From Salarias fasciatus (Eukaryota > Chordata > Actinopteri > Blenniiformes > Blenniidae): 64,000 bases of DNA. The notes below the pieces were generated by a model. The model had not been told where the DNA came from, did no database searches, and saw only the letters and a list, made by a program, of their open reading frames with translations. The position numbers and the translations under genes were made by a program. The stretch is from the NCBI RefSeq assembly GCF_902148845.1, contig NW_021941229.1, positions 27,002,164-27,066,163 on the forward strand, in the 5' to 3' direction. Positions 47,428 to 58,869 of this stretch are shown one piece after another; positions within the stretch are counted from its first letter, which is position 1, and every line of letters starts with the position of its first letter.

Positions 47428-48406
47428 CCCGTCCCGTCCCGTCCCTGACTGTGTCCTCTCCCTGCAGCTGCTGTCTCAGTTCATCTCTCCTCACACCGGA
47501 AGGATCTACGGCCGCCACATCACAGGTGAGCGTCGTCTCGGCTCTGAGCATCCGCCCGGCGGCTCTGAGTGTCTGCCCGGCGGCGGCTCTGAGTGTCTGC
47601 CCGGCGGCGTCTGTACGGCAGCGGCGGCTCTGAGCGTCCGCCCAGCGGCGTCTGTACGGCAGCGGCGGCTCTGAGCGTCCGCCCAGCGGCGTCTGTATGG
47701 CGGCGGCGGCTCTGAGCGTCCGCCCAGCGGCGTCTGTATGGCGGCGGCGGCTCTGAGCGTCCGCCCAGCGGCGTCTGTATGGCGGCGGCGGCTCTGAGCG
47801 TCTGCCCGGCGGCGGCTCTGAGTGTCTGCCCGGCGGCGTCTGTACGGCGGCGGCGGCTCTGAGCGTCTGCCCGGCGGCGTCTGTACGGCGGCGGCGGCTC
47901 TGAGCGTCTGCCCGGCGGCGTCTGTACGGCGGCGGCGGCTCTGAGCGTCTGCCCGGCGGCGTCTGTATGGCGGCGGCGGCTCTGAGCGTCTGCCCGGCGG
48001 CGTCTGTATGGCGGCGGCGGCTCTGAGCGTCTGCCCGGCGGCGTCTGTGTGGCGGCGGCGGCTCTGAGCGTCTGCCCGGCGGCGTCTGTATGGCGGCGTC
48101 GGCTCTGAGCGTCCGCCCAGCGGCAGCGACGCAGCGCTAAACGTCCTCCTTGCTTTCAGGTCTGTGCGGAGTCAAACAGAAGGAGGTGTCCAAGGCCATA
48201 AAGAAAGCCCACAGCATGGGTAGGCTCCCAGAGAGGTTCCACCCCCCCGTCCCCTCCGTCCCCGTCCCCGTCCCCGTGTCCCCGGTTGTCCCCGTGTCTC
48301 TAACGGCTGCTCGTCTCTCCCGTCTCCAGGTTTCATGTCGGTGACTCACAAACACCCACAGTTCATGAAGGACCCCAACATCTGTGGACTGAAACATCTG
48401 GACTGA
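46861..48406 (+). CDS. mrps18c: Mitochondrial ribosomal protein S18C (bS18m)
   Basis: Small-subunit mitochondrial ribosomal protein. Exons: 46861-46921, 47084-47127, 47268-47351, 47468-47525, 48160-48219, 48330-48406; 384 nt, 127 aa (human 142). Diagnostic stretches are MENPYKQPQKGCILC, VDYKNIQLLSQF, GRIYGRHITGLCG, KQKEVSKAIKKAHSMGFM and FMKDPN. The N-terminus (MLLAGCSRRIKALFGQ) is basic and amphipathic as expected for mitochondrial import. A poly(A) signal AATAAA lies at 48418-48423, 12 nt after the stop, so the 3' UTR is very short. A minisatellite fills intron 4 starting at its 5' splice site. Confidence 0.93.
47526..48115. repeat. 41-bp minisatellite in mrps18c intron 4
   Basis: About 14 copies of GCGTCTGTACGGCGGCGGCG plus GCTCTGAGCGTCTGCCCGGCG. 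It starts at the exon 4 donor, where GTGAGCGTC resembles the unit's TGAGCGTC. CpG-rich. Confidence 0.9.
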
Positions 48407-48423
48407 AGCTCGGCTCTAATAAA

Positions 48424-49850
48424 GCGTCTCTGCTGTCTCGTCTCCTGTCTCCTGTCTCTTCTGTCCTCTGTCCGTCTCGTCCCGGTTCCTTCTCAGGACC
48501 GTCGGACCTCCCGACCCGCCGCTTCATTTCCCTCACATTTAGCTTCACGACGCCCAAGTTTAAAAGTGGATCATGGCCGGTGTCTCCTGGTGCATTGTGG
48601 GTAAAACTCATCACCTACAGTACCACCCACTGACGTCACCATCAGTCACCAGTCAACAGATGGTTAACTAGTTGCAGCATTTTAACCGACTTGAGTCAAG
48701 GTGAGTGACGGAGTGAAAGGAGCAGGGAGGGATTCGAACCATCGCTCTACACCCGGGGGGTTCAACCTGCGGCTCTGGAGCCACATGTGGCCCTTCAGTC
48801 CCTCTGCAGCGGCTCCATGAAGCCTTCAGCACAAGAAACCTGAATATACATTTAACTTATTTTTATATTATCTGATTCGTCGCTCTGGGTTCAAAGGGGA
48901 TTTAAAAAGGTTCAAGTAAAATTGGGGAAAATAGAAAAACTAGAAATGGGGGGAAAATGATAGAATGGCTTAAAAAACTGAAATGTTGACAATTTCTAAC
49001 AATAAAATGAAACATGGCAGAAAAAAGCATAGACTGTATAAGAAGGGGTAAAATGACTAAAATTTCAAAACTGGCAACAAAAAAAGCTTGAAAAGAGCAA
49101 AACTTAAAATCAGGAACAAAAACAGGTCCAATAATAAAATGTTCTCTGTTCTGAGCTGCAGTTAAACTTCATGAAGGCTTCATCAGATCCAGTTTCTGTT
49201 CGTGAATCTTCCTGAGCTGCAGTCGCCTCGTTTTCAAGGTTTAAGTTCTTCATGGCTCCAGAACAGCAGATCGGCTCCGGTGGTCCTGAAGGCTGCAGAG
49301 TCCTGGTCCAGGCCCGGAGCTGGAACAGCCGGCGCTCTCCGTGGTGCTGAACGGCGTCGGTGACCGGGTCGCCTCCAGCTCCAGCTCCTGACGCCACCGT
49401 CAGCCGGCTGGCGGACATGTTGGATTTTAGCACCTGGTGGGTCCAGGTTAGCACGGCTAACATGTCGGTTCCTGCTAACATCTTGTCCTCAGTAAACTTT
49501 ACCAGGACTAGTTAGACTAACTCAGTGAAGTTCACTGCTCAGGTCGCATCAGATTCTTCCAAACATGCTGATCAGTGCTGGAGAAGAACTGATGCCGTCT
49601 GAGCTGAAGTCGGCTTCAAACCTCAGTTTATTCCAGAAAAGTCTTCATTCTTCCTGCTGCCGGCAGGCAGGCGGCGTGAAGCTGTGATCCGCGGGTTTGT
49701 TCCTGCTGCTAATGAGCTTCTGTCAGCGTCTTTCTGAAATATAAAACTGTTAGAAGAAACTGAACTATTGGAACAAACATGTGAAGCAGCTATAACGAGG
49801 TCAGAGGTCAGGAGCAGCACCTGTCAGAACAAAAGAACAGAGAATATTCT
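48424..49850. other. Spacer after mrps18c, no gene recognised
   Basis: Contains a possible hAT remnant (48754-49105) and otherwise ordinary sequence. In human the next gene here is ABRAXAS1; nothing like it was seen. Confidence 0.4.
48754..49105. mobile_element. Possible hAT remnant
   Basis: The words AACCTGCGGCTCTGGAGCC and CACATGTGGCCC resemble the start of a dispersed hAT-type repeat of fish. The downstream part is AT-rich. The far end and a target duplication were not found. Confidence 0.3.
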
Positions 49851-49851
49851 C

Positions 49852-51535
49852 CAAAGACCAGACTAAAGACCAGACTAAAGACCAGACTGAAGACCAGACT
49901 GAAGACCAGACTGAGGACCAGACTAAAGACCAGACTAAAGACCAGACTGAAGACCAGACTGAGGACCAGGCTAAAGACCAGACTAAAGAACAGACTGAAG
50001 ACCAGACTGAAGACCAGACTAAAGACCAGACTAAAGAACAGACTGAAGACCAGACTGAAGACCAGACTAAAGACCAGACTAAAGACCAGACTAAAGAACA
50101 GACTGAAGACCAGACTGAAGACCAGACTGAAGACCAGACTAAAGACCAGACTAAAGACCAGACTAAAGACCAGACTAAAGAACAGACTGAAGAACAGACT
50201 GAAGACCAGACTGAAGACCAGACTAAAGACCAGACTAAAGACCAGACTAAAGAACAGACTGAAGACCAGACTGAGGACCAGACTAAAGACCAGACTAAAG
50301 AACAGACTGAAGACCAGACTGAGGACCAGACTGAAGACCAGACTAAAGACCAGACTAAAGACCAGACTAAAGACCAGACTAAAGAACAGACTGAAGACCA
50401 GACTGAGGACCAGACTAAAGACCAGACTAAAGAACAGACTAAAGAACAGACTGAAGACCAGACTGAGGACCAGACTAAAGACCAGACTAAAGAACAGACT
50501 GAAGACCAGACTGAGGACCAGACTGAAGACCAGACTAAAGACCAGACTAAAGACCAGACTAAAGAACAGACTGAAGACCAGACTGAGGACCAGACTAAAG
50601 ACCAGACTAAAGAACAGACTAAAGACCAGACTAAAGACCAGACTGAAGACCAGACTGAAGACCAGACTAAAGACCAGACTAAAGACCAGACTAAAGACCA
50701 GACTGAAGACCAGACTGAAGACCAGACTGAAGACCAGACTAAAGACCAAACTAAAGACCAGACTGAAGACCAGACTGAAGACCAGACTAAAGACCAGACT
50801 AAAGACCAGACTAAAGACCAGACTAAAGACCAGACTAAAGACCAGACTAAAGAACAGACTGAAGACCAGACTGAGGACCAGACTAAAGACCAGACTAAAG
50901 AACAGACTGAAGACCAGACTGAGGACCAGACTAAAGACCAGACTGAAGAACAGACTGAAGACCAGACTAAAGACCAGACTAAAGAACAGACTGAAGACCA
51001 GACTGAGGACCAGACTAAAGACCAGACTAAAGAACAGACTGAAGACCAGACTGAGGACCAGACTAAAGACCAGACTAAAGAACAGACTGAAGACCAGACT
51101 GAGGACCAGAATAAAGACCAGACTAAAGACCAGACTGAAGAACAGACTGAAGACCAGACTAAAGACCAGACTAAAGACCAGACTAAAGACCAGACTAAAG
51201 ACCAGACTAAAGAACAGACTGAAGACCAGACTAAAGACCAGACTAAAGACCAGACTGAGGACCACACTAAAGACCAGACTAAAGAACAGACTGAAGACCA
51301 GAGTGAGGACCAGACTAAAGACCAGACTAAAGACCAGACTGAAGACCAGACTAAAGACCAGACTGAAGACCAGACTGAGGACCAGACTAAAGACCAGACT
51401 AAAGAACAGACTGAAGACCAGACTGAAGACCAGACTAAAGACCAGACTGAAGACCAGACTGAGGACCAGACTAAAGAACAGACTGAAGACCAGACTGAAG
51501 ACCAGACTAAAGACCAGACTGAAGGCAAGACTGAA
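49852..51535. repeat. 12-bp minisatellite AGACCAGACTAA, about 140 copies
   Basis: 1.7 kb of AGACCAGACTAA, AGACCAGACTGA, AGAACAGACTGA and GGACCAGACTAA units. Because 12 is a multiple of 3 it creates long repetitive frames on both strands; none is a gene. Confidence 0.95.
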
Positions 51536-51544
51536 GGTAGCCTT

Positions 51545-52467
51545 CATCAGTCCACATGTGGAGGAAACAGCCTCTAGTAGAAGGAAGGAGGAAGACTGAC
51601 CCCCCAGCTGGAAACTCACAGCCTCCAAACTAAACAGGAATAAGTTCCTGTTCTGATGGTTTGTTGAGTCTCGTGTTCAGACTGTCTCTGCCATTCCCGG
51701 TTTGTGCCAGCAGGGGGCGTCCAGCGCCAGACCAGTGGGGAAGCTGAGGCGGAGTGAAGCAGCTTCCAGCAGCTGTGAGGTCTGCTTCTCTCTGATGGAC
51801 TGTCAGCAACACATCCAGAACAGCTGGACTTTAAATCCTGAACATCCAGGACAGCACGAGACAAACAAGGTTCACATGAAGAGAAATAAACAACAACATT
51901 CTGATACAAACACCTTCAACCAGCTTCGTGTCATTACAGCATCAGCAGAGTCAGAGACACGTCAACAGAAATCACATCCCTGTCCTCAGCTTCAGTAACG
52001 ACCAGACTCATCATTTCACTGAACCTGGGCATCAGTGGCTGACGGGGTCACTGTGTTCTGGCCCAGAAGTCCTGGAGGAAGGAGGACGGTTGGTGCTGCT
52101 GCTCTGCCGATGGCTCGACCTGGAGGAAGCAGAAACACCAGAATGAACCTTTAGAACACCAGCTGAGCTTCTTGTGTCCATATCAGCATTAAAAGCTGCT
52201 GATCAGGAGGAAAACCTGTTAATGAAGGGTTTACCGTCTTCAGCTGGGCTGATAAAATCCACGAAAACAGTCAAAACAGGCAGAAATCCCTCTTTCAGTA
52301 GATGGACTGATGTGACTCTTCAGTTCCTGCTGGGGTCTGAATTAATGAACCTTCAACACGACAAGCAGGTCATTTACCTTTTAAACAATTTAATGAATGA
52401 ACATTTAAATATAGCATGAAGTCTGAACATTTTAAATAGTTTTATAATATTTACCCCACTTTCCTCT

Positions 52468-52470
<3 letters not shown>
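51545..52470. other. Stretch between minisatellite and ApoL-like copy 1
   Basis: Only short frames with no family resemblance. No transposon ends recognised. Confidence 0.35.

Positions 52471-52472
<2 letters not shown>

Positions 52473-52533
<61 letters not shown>
52473..52533. repeat. (GA)n tract
   Basis: About 30 GA units roughly 55 bp upstream of the ISRE-like site of ApoL-like copy 1. Absent from copy 2. Confidence 0.95.
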
Positions 52534-52536
<3 letters not shown>

Positions 52537-52586
52537 AGCTGCTCCTTATCTTCACCAAACCACCTGTCAGTTGAACGTATGAATTC

Positions 52587-52649
52587 AAAAGTGAAAGTTT
52601 TTTCAAACCGACGCTGATGCTTATCTTCCATGCTGGACCTTTTCTAGAA
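52587..52649 (+). promoter_or_regulatory. ISRE-like site and heat-shock-like site, copy 1
   Basis: AAAAGTGAAAGTTT at 52587-52600 resembles an interferon-stimulated response element (GAAANNGAAA) with one half weakened. TTCTAGAA at 52642-52649 fits a heat-shock half-site pair or a tight STAT-like palindrome. The block is matched upstream of the second copy. It sits about 1 kb before the coding exon, with probable noncoding exon(s) between. Confidence 0.45.
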
Positions 52650-53461
52650 GGTTTATCTGCGTTTATTTGCGTTTCACTTCGACTGCACCGCAGCTTCCAG
52701 CGTCACGCACGGATAACCGCGTCTTTTCCTGCTGCTCAGGTGTGTAAAGGTGAGATCAGGTGTGTAAAGGTGAGATCAGGTCCTTCAGTTCAGAGTTCTG
52801 GAGCTTTGGTCTCTCTGGGGCGCAGGACCAGCGTTAGAGTTTGAACATAGTTTGTGTCGAGAGTATTTCACAGTGAGTTTGAAGTGAGCACGATGTGGCA
52901 GCATGGGGGAATATTCTCTCAGTTCTTCACTGCGGTCGACCCAGCCCACTCTGAAGCCTGTCAGGAGTTTCTATTGATATTTTGATGGAAAAGCAGCGTT
53001 TTAGTTCAATTACTGGCAGATTCTTTGACTTATTGAATCCAAATCAGCATTATTAAAGCTTTACTTAAAGCTTCGTTGTTCCGTTGTTTTTCACCAACAG
53101 TATTATTGTGTCATCTATTAATTAATTAATTAATTAATTAAGGTGAGTTTTGATCCGCGGAGCTTGATGTTTATTTTGCAGTACTGACATTTACCGTAAT
53201 GCTGAGAATATGTTAAACACCCCGCTAAACACCGTGTGGCTGGCTTGACCGTCAGAGTGCGGCTGGCTTGACCGCAGTGAAGACCTGATGTTTAATGAGA
53301 GCAGAACTGAAGGAAGAGCAGGAGCTCCTGTTCTGTCTGCTGCTTCTTTCCTATGAGTTTCATGTGAACGCAGAGTATTTTGTGTTATTTTTGTAGAGCT
53401 GCAGTGCATGATGGGATTTTGTACTGATGAGATATTTTCACTGCTGTTTGATTTCCTCTAG

Positions 53462-53505
53462 GAAGAAGAGGTTGGAGCCCCCAGACCCCCCGAGGCTGGA
53501 GGCCG
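53462..53505 (+). other. Possible noncoding 5' exon of ApoL-like copy 1
   Basis: Bounded by TTTCCTCTAG before it and GGTGAG after it. Its 3' half (CCCCCCGAGGCTGGAGGCCG) is kept upstream of copy 2 near 62830, where the GGTGAG donor is changed to GGGAGC. This is therefore a weak exon call. Confidence 0.3.
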
Positions 53506-53595
53506 GTGAGAGACAGAATGAAAGAAAACATCCAGGAAATCACTTCAGAGGGTTTGAAACTATTTATTTGTTGTTTTTAAAGGAACCTTCAAGAG

Positions 53596-54381
53596 ATGGA
53601 TTCACCTCCAAGGAGACGGAGACGGCACAGCAGAGACCAGCCGTTTAACCTGTCAGGTCTGGTCAATAAACTTCAGCTGGATTCAGATTCTTTCACCTCG
53701 CTGCTCAACAGCAATGAACCAAGGATGAGGGAGATCGTGAAGGAGCTTCTGAGGATTTCTGAAGAAGTCAAAGACATGCAGAGAAGAGCAGACATTCGAA
53801 GAACAGCCGGAGCTGTAGGAGCTGCAGGTGGAGCTGCTCTCCTCCTGCTCAGTGCAGCAGTCCCGGTTCTTCTTCCATTTGCTGCTGCTGCTGCTGCTGC
53901 AGCTGGTGGTGCTGCTGCTCTTACAGGTGGAGGTGTTGTCATCAGTGCAAATATCACTAAAATGATGAGTGAGAGTGGAAGTGCTGAAGAGGTGAAGAAT
54001 CTGGGAGAAGAGTTGATGAAGATTGTTGAACCGATGAAGCAGCTCTTGGTTCAAATCCATCAAACATGTGAAGATCTGGAGGAGAACGTCTCCAAGTATC
54101 AGGCTGAAGAGTCCCTGAAAGATGTGGAGGATCTTCAGAAGGTCCTCCATCAGGTGTCTGAGCTGAAGAAGAAGAGTGGAGGAGCTGTTCATGTGCTGGA
54201 GGTGTTGATTCAATCAGTAACCGGCCTGCTGCTGCTGCTCGTGAACGTTTTCAGAGTCACTGCAACACCTGAAGAAGACCAGAAGCTGAGAGACGCCATC
54301 ATTCAGTCAGCTGATCAGAGCCAGAGGCTCACTGAGGACTTCTGTCTGATGAGGGAGGAACTGGCAAAGTTCAGGAAGTGA
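53596..54381 (+). CDS. Apolipoprotein L-like protein, copy 1 (261 aa)
   Basis: Uninterrupted 261-aa frame starting after an acceptor-like TTTTTAAAG (AG at 53581-53582), with ATG in a fair context (AAGAGATGG). In order: basic N-terminus (residues 4-13), an amphipathic helix (35-68, with ELLRISEEVKDMQRRAD), a Gly/Ala-rich hydrophobic hairpin (71-116), a charged coiled-coil-like segment (128-193), a second hydrophobic segment (197-217) and a charged C-terminal helix (224-261). This order resembles apolipoprotein L proteins, where a leading helix is followed by a glycine-rich membrane-inserting hairpin; no signal peptide is visible. The family call comes from architecture and partial similarity, not an alignment search. 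A paralogue lies 9.4 kb downstream. Alternatives: another fish-specific membrane-active helical family. Confidence 0.6.
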   Translation: MDSPPRRRRRHSRDQPFNLSGLVNKLQLDSDSFTSLLNSNEPRMREIVKELLRISEEVKDMQRRADIRRTAGAVGAAGGAALLLLSAAVPVLLPFAAAAAAAAGGAAALTGGGVVISANITKMMSESGSAEEVKNLGEELMKIVEPMKQLLVQIHQTCEDLEENVSKYQAEESLKDVEDLQKVLHQVSELKKKSGGAVHVLEVLIQSVTGLLLLLVNVFRVTATPEEDQKLRDAIIQSADQSQRLTEDFCLMREELAKFRK

Positions 54382-54385
54382 AGAG

Positions 54386-54388
<3 letters not shown>

Positions 54389-54466
<78 letters not shown>

Positions 54467-54487
54467 CACACACACACACACACACAG
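54389..54487. repeat. (CA)n right after ApoL-like copy 1
   Basis: Starts 8 bp after the stop codon. Copy 2 has a CA tract at the same place (63709-63806), so the microsatellite was part of the duplicated unit. Confidence 0.95.
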
Positions 54488-54499
54488 CCCCTCCACTTC

Positions 54500-55140
54500 C
54501 TCCTGGAAGCTTCCTGGATCTGTTCGTTCCTTCACTGTTTTGGATTTCATTCAGGTTTAAAGAATATTAACCCTGCACAGCTGATGGGCCTGATTCAGTT
54601 CCTGAAATCCTGCAGATCCCATCTTGTAGCGCTCCACAGACCAGTGGTTTCACTCAGTTAAAATTTTACCAGCCCAATCAGGGGAAAGAGGCGGGAGCTG
54701 CGGGAGGAGCGGACGTGTTGAGAAGACATTCGTTCAATCGCCAGCTCCTGATTGTTTTGTTTCTTCCATTTTCTTCTAGTTCCTGCTGACATATGATACT
54801 CTGTACATAACCTGTTACAAAAGTACACAACTAAATAATATTACGTACAAATTAAACATGTTTTATTACTTCCTGCTCCTCTTCAGATCTGTTTTCTTTG
54901 TATTCTGTTCTTTGTTTTTCAACTCATTTTTTATGTTTGAAATAAATTCATTCTTACATTCATTCATGTTGTTGTCTGTGGATTTGTTCTCTGCAGTCGA
55001 GTCGAGTTCAGTTTAATGAAATGTCAATAAAAATAACTGCAGTGAAGAAACTTTTCTCTGGTCTGATAATGTGATGAAGTCAGGCAGCTGCTGTGTGTCG
55101 GATGTTTATCACTGAAGCTCTGTGGTGTGTAACGTCACAT
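54500..55140. other. Downstream region of ApoL-like copy 1
   Basis: AT-rich, with AATAAA-like signals near 54950 and 55025 that could serve as its poly(A) sites. No further gene. Confidence 0.35.
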
Positions 55141-55157
55141 CTGACTGATGGAGAGTG

Positions 55158-56830
55158 GAGAGCCAGGGACCAGGAGCCAGGGACCAGGAGCCAGGGACCA
55201 GGAGCCAGGGACCAGGAGCCAGGGACCAGGGACCAGGAGCCAGGGACCAGGAGCCAGGGACCAGGAGCCAGGGACCAGGAGCCAGGAACCAGGAGCCAGG
55301 GACCAGGAGCCAGGGACCAGGATCCAGGGACCAGGGACCAGGAGCCAGGGACCAGGAGCCAGGGACCAGGAGCCAGGAGCCAGGGACCAGGAGCCAGGGA
55401 CCAGGATCCAGGGACCAGGGACCAGGAGCCAGGGACCAGGAGCCAGGGACCAGGAGCCAGGAGCCAGGGACCAGGAGCCAGGGACCAGGAGCCAGGGACC
55501 AGGGACCAGGGACCAGGGACCAGGGACCAGGAGCCAGGGACCAGGAGCCAGGGACCAGGAGCCAGGAGCCAGGGACCAGGAGCCAGGGACCAGGAGCCAG
55601 GGACCAGGGACCAGGGACCAGGGACCAGGGACCAGGGACCAGGAGCCAGGGACCAGGAGCCAGGGACCAGGGACCAGGGACCAGGAGCCAGGGACCAGGG
55701 ACCAGGAGCCAGGGACCAGGAGCCAGGGACCAGGGACCAGGGACCAGGGACCAGGGACCAGGGACCAGGGACCAGGGACCAGGAGCCAGGGACCAGGGAC
55801 CAGGAGCCAGGAGCCAGGGACCAGGAGCCAGGGACCAGGAGCCAGGGACCAGGGACCAGGGACCAGGGACCAGGGACCAGGAGCCAGGGACCAGGGACCA
55901 GGAGCCAGGAGCCAGGGACCAGGAGCCAGGGACCAGGAGCCAGGGACCAGGGACCAGGAGCCAGGGACCAGGGACCAGGAGCCAGGGACCAGGAGCCAGG
56001 GACCAGGAGCCAGGGACCAGGAGCCAGGGACCAGGGACCAGGAGCCAGGGACCAGGGACCAGGAGCCAGGGACCAGGAGCCAGGGACCAGGAGCCAGGGA
56101 CCAGGAGCCAGGGACCAGGGACCAGGAGCCAGGAGCCAGGGACCAGGAGCCAGGGACCAGGAGCCAGGGACCAGGAGCCAGGGACCAGGAGCCAGGGACC
56201 AGGGACCAGGAGCCAGGGACCAGGGACCAGGAGCCAGGGACCAGGAGCCAGGGACCAGGAGCCAGGGACCAGGAGCCAGGGACCAGGGACCAGGGACCAG
56301 GGACCAGGAGCCAGGGACCAGGAGCCAGGGACCAGGGACCAGGGACCAGGGACCAGGAGCCAGGGACCAGGAGCCAGGGACCAGGAGCCAGGGACCAGGG
56401 ACCAGGGACCAGGGACCAGGGACCAGGAGCCAGGGACCAGGGACCAGGAGCCAGGGACCAGGGACCAGGAGCCAGGGACCAGGAGCCAGGGACCAGGAGC
56501 CAGGGACCAGGAGCCAGGGACCAGGACCAGGGACCAGGACCAGGACCAGGGACCAGGGACCAGGAGCCAGGGACCAGGAGCCAGGGACCAGGAGCCAGGG
56601 ACCAGGGACCAGGGACCAGGGACCAGGGACCAGGAGCCAGGGACCAGGGACCAGGAGCCAGGAGCCAGGGACCAGGAGCCAGGGACCAGGAGCCAGGGAC
56701 CAGGGACCAGGAGCCAGGGACCAGGGACCAGGAGCCAGGGACCAGGAGCCAGGGACCAGGAGCCAGGGACCAGGAGCCAGGGACCAGGGACCAGGAGCCA
56801 GGGACCAGGAGCCAGGGACCAGGGACCAGG
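55158..56830. repeat. 7-bp minisatellite CCAGGGA / CCAGGAG
   Basis: About 240 heptamers in irregular order. Three heptamers make 21 bases, so several frames stay open for around 600 codons on both strands. These are not genes. Confidence 0.95.
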
Positions 56831-56849
56831 CCCTGGAGAACGGGACCCG

Positions 56850-57799
56850 GTGCCAGAGGCTCAGACTCTACTGTCCAGGAGAGACTCTGTTCACCACAGG
56901 AACATCCAGCTGGACTGAAGTGTGTGTTGTGAGGGAGACTGAAAGCCTTCCAGACACACACACACACACACACACAGATTGTTTCTATTTTTCAAGAATG
57001 TAATTTTACTAAACCTTGAACAGACGTACGCCTCAATAAAGTTTGTCCAAGTAGAGTTGCCATAACGAGCTGTCTCGCCGTGAATCGGGTCGCGATCATG
57101 CGGTCACATGCGCAGAACCCTCTGACCACGAGGTTAGGCCTAATTTGACCACTAGGGGGAGCAGGATGGGTGATTAGCGGCAGGTGTGCCAGAGGGATGG
57201 CATAAAGTCTTTCTACCGTGTCTGTTGGCGTGTGGAATCGGGTTGGCGTGGAAAAGGAAACTGAGCAGTTGGATGTATGGGCTGCAGACGTGGTAACGGG
57301 CTGTACGGTTTGTGCTCAGAGGGAAATAAATGGGCTGCCACACCCAAACGGTAAAATGAGGGAAAGTGATTGATTGCATCCTAGACCATTCTCCCTCGAA
57401 CCCTCAGAAGAGCTGAACTGTGTCAGCCCAGGTGAGGAACGTTCTGTTCAAACACATCTCCTCTTTTTTTAATGCACTGCAGCAAAGCACCGCTCTGTGC
57501 TGCCCCACTCTGAGAAGCCCGGACCGGCCCTGGTCTTATACTTTGAAAGACTTCCTGACTCCATTGTGTGCATATATGTGTGCAGATTATTTATTGATTA
57601 AATATGCCCCCCCCCACCACCACCACCACCCCCCAGAAGCAAAAAAACAAAACAAAATAAGAAATGAATAAGTAAGTGAAATAATAACTCCCTCGTGCTG
57701 CAGCCCAGGTTCTGTCCTCCTCAAAATCACCGGTAGAAATGATGATTGACCTGCTTGTTACGCTGTTTAATGCATCTGTAATTAAAGACTGAAATCAAA
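56850..57799. other. Spacer before the LINE fragment
   Basis: Holds a short CA tract at about 56955, a C/CAC-rich run near 57608-57634, and no recognisable gene. Part may belong to older transposon copies. Confidence 0.3.
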
Positions 57800-58655
57800 G
57801 ACTGGTTGAAATCAAACTTTCTTAATCTCAATGAAAGCAAAACAGATTGTATTGTTTGTGATGACAGCCAGACATCTGATTCCATCTGCCGCTCTTGGGA
57901 TGCCGTCCTCAAACAGATGTCAATCAGTAAGAAATCTTGGAGTCACAATGGACAAGTCATTGAAGTTTGACAAGCACATCAGTTCAGTGGTGAAAACCAG
58001 CTTTTATCAACTTAGACTCCTGAGCAAAGTGAAGTCTTACCTGCCGTCAGATCAGCTGGAGAGAGTCATCCATGTCTTTGTTACATCCAGACTGGATTAT
58101 TGTAACTCATGATGTTTTGGTCTGGACGCCTCCTCCATCCGCCGGCTGCAGCGCTTCCTGACAGCACCAGGCGCTCGGAGCAGATTACTCCGGAGCTGCA
58201 GTCCTTCACTGGCTGCCAGTGTCTTTTAGGATTCAATTTAAAATGTTATTACTGGTTTTTAAAGCTTTAAATGGGCTGGCCCCTGGATATTTGAGTGAGT
58301 TATTGTCTGTCTGTGCTCCTGTAAGAGCTCTGAGGTCATGTGACCAGCTGTTTCTAGCTCGTCCTAGGTCAAGACTAAAGACCAGGGGTGATAGGGCGTT
58401 TGCTGTAGCTGGGCCTAAACTGTGGAACAGTCTCCCTTTGAGTATTCGCTGTGCTCCAGATGTTTTACGCTTTTAAAGCGCTGTTGAAGACCCGCCTTTT
58501 TGCAGCGGCCTTTAACACCAGCTGAGAATGTATTGTGATCCGTATGTCTCCCTGCGTATCTGTTATAATTTGTATGTCATTGTTTTGTACAGCACTTTGG
58601 GCAGTGGAAACTGTATTTTAAATGTGCTTTAGAAATAAACCTGACCTTGACCTTG
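57800..58655 (+). mobile_element. 5'-truncated LINE (L2/Rex1-like), end of RT domain and 3' tail
   Basis: Conceptual translation shows NLGVTMDKSLKFDKHI, TSRLDYCNS, then in another frame FKALNGLAPGYLSELL, RPRSRLKTRGDRAF and GPKLWNSLPLSIR, which is the conserved C-terminal part of L2/CR1/Rex1-group reverse transcriptases in fish. The frame breaks near 58112 (stop) and again near 58475, so it is dead. The 3' end has the usual TACAGCACTTTGG-like motif, AATAAA, and a short ACCTTG tandem tail ending near 58655. Confidence 0.75.
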
Positions 58656-58706
58656 ACCATGCGTATGCAGCGTGGCAGGGCAGTCCACATAGAATCGCAC
58701 CTGAAA

Positions 58707-58868
58707 CGTTTAAATAACGTTTTGATACACAGACCTGCACAAGCAGCTCCATGACGGATACACCGGAGCACAGCAGTAGAAGCCATAGACTCAGCCGCTG
58801 TGCTCCGGTATATCCTTCCTCGGAGCGCCGCCATGAGCAGGTCTGTGTATCAAAACGTTATTTTAACG
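58707..58868. repeat. Long imperfect palindrome (foldback)
   Basis: Arms at 58707-58738 and 58837-58868 pair over about 32 bp with one mismatch (AACGTTTTGATACACAGACC and its complement). The inner segments GGAGCACAGC and GCTGTGCTCC also pair. It could be a foldback transposon or MITE directly behind the LINE tail. Confidence 0.6.
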
Positions 58869-58869
58869 G

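Noticed and set aside
49801-51628. Reading frames of about 575-606 codons with repeated VWSLVWSS or FSLVFSL
   Set aside because: They are the translation of the 12-bp minisatellite on the minus strand. A 12-bp unit keeps frames open automatically.
55093-57003. Several overlapping frames of about 600 codons with RDQEPGTRSQGPG on both strands
   Set aside because: All come from the heptamer array, where many frames are open at once. No start context or homology.
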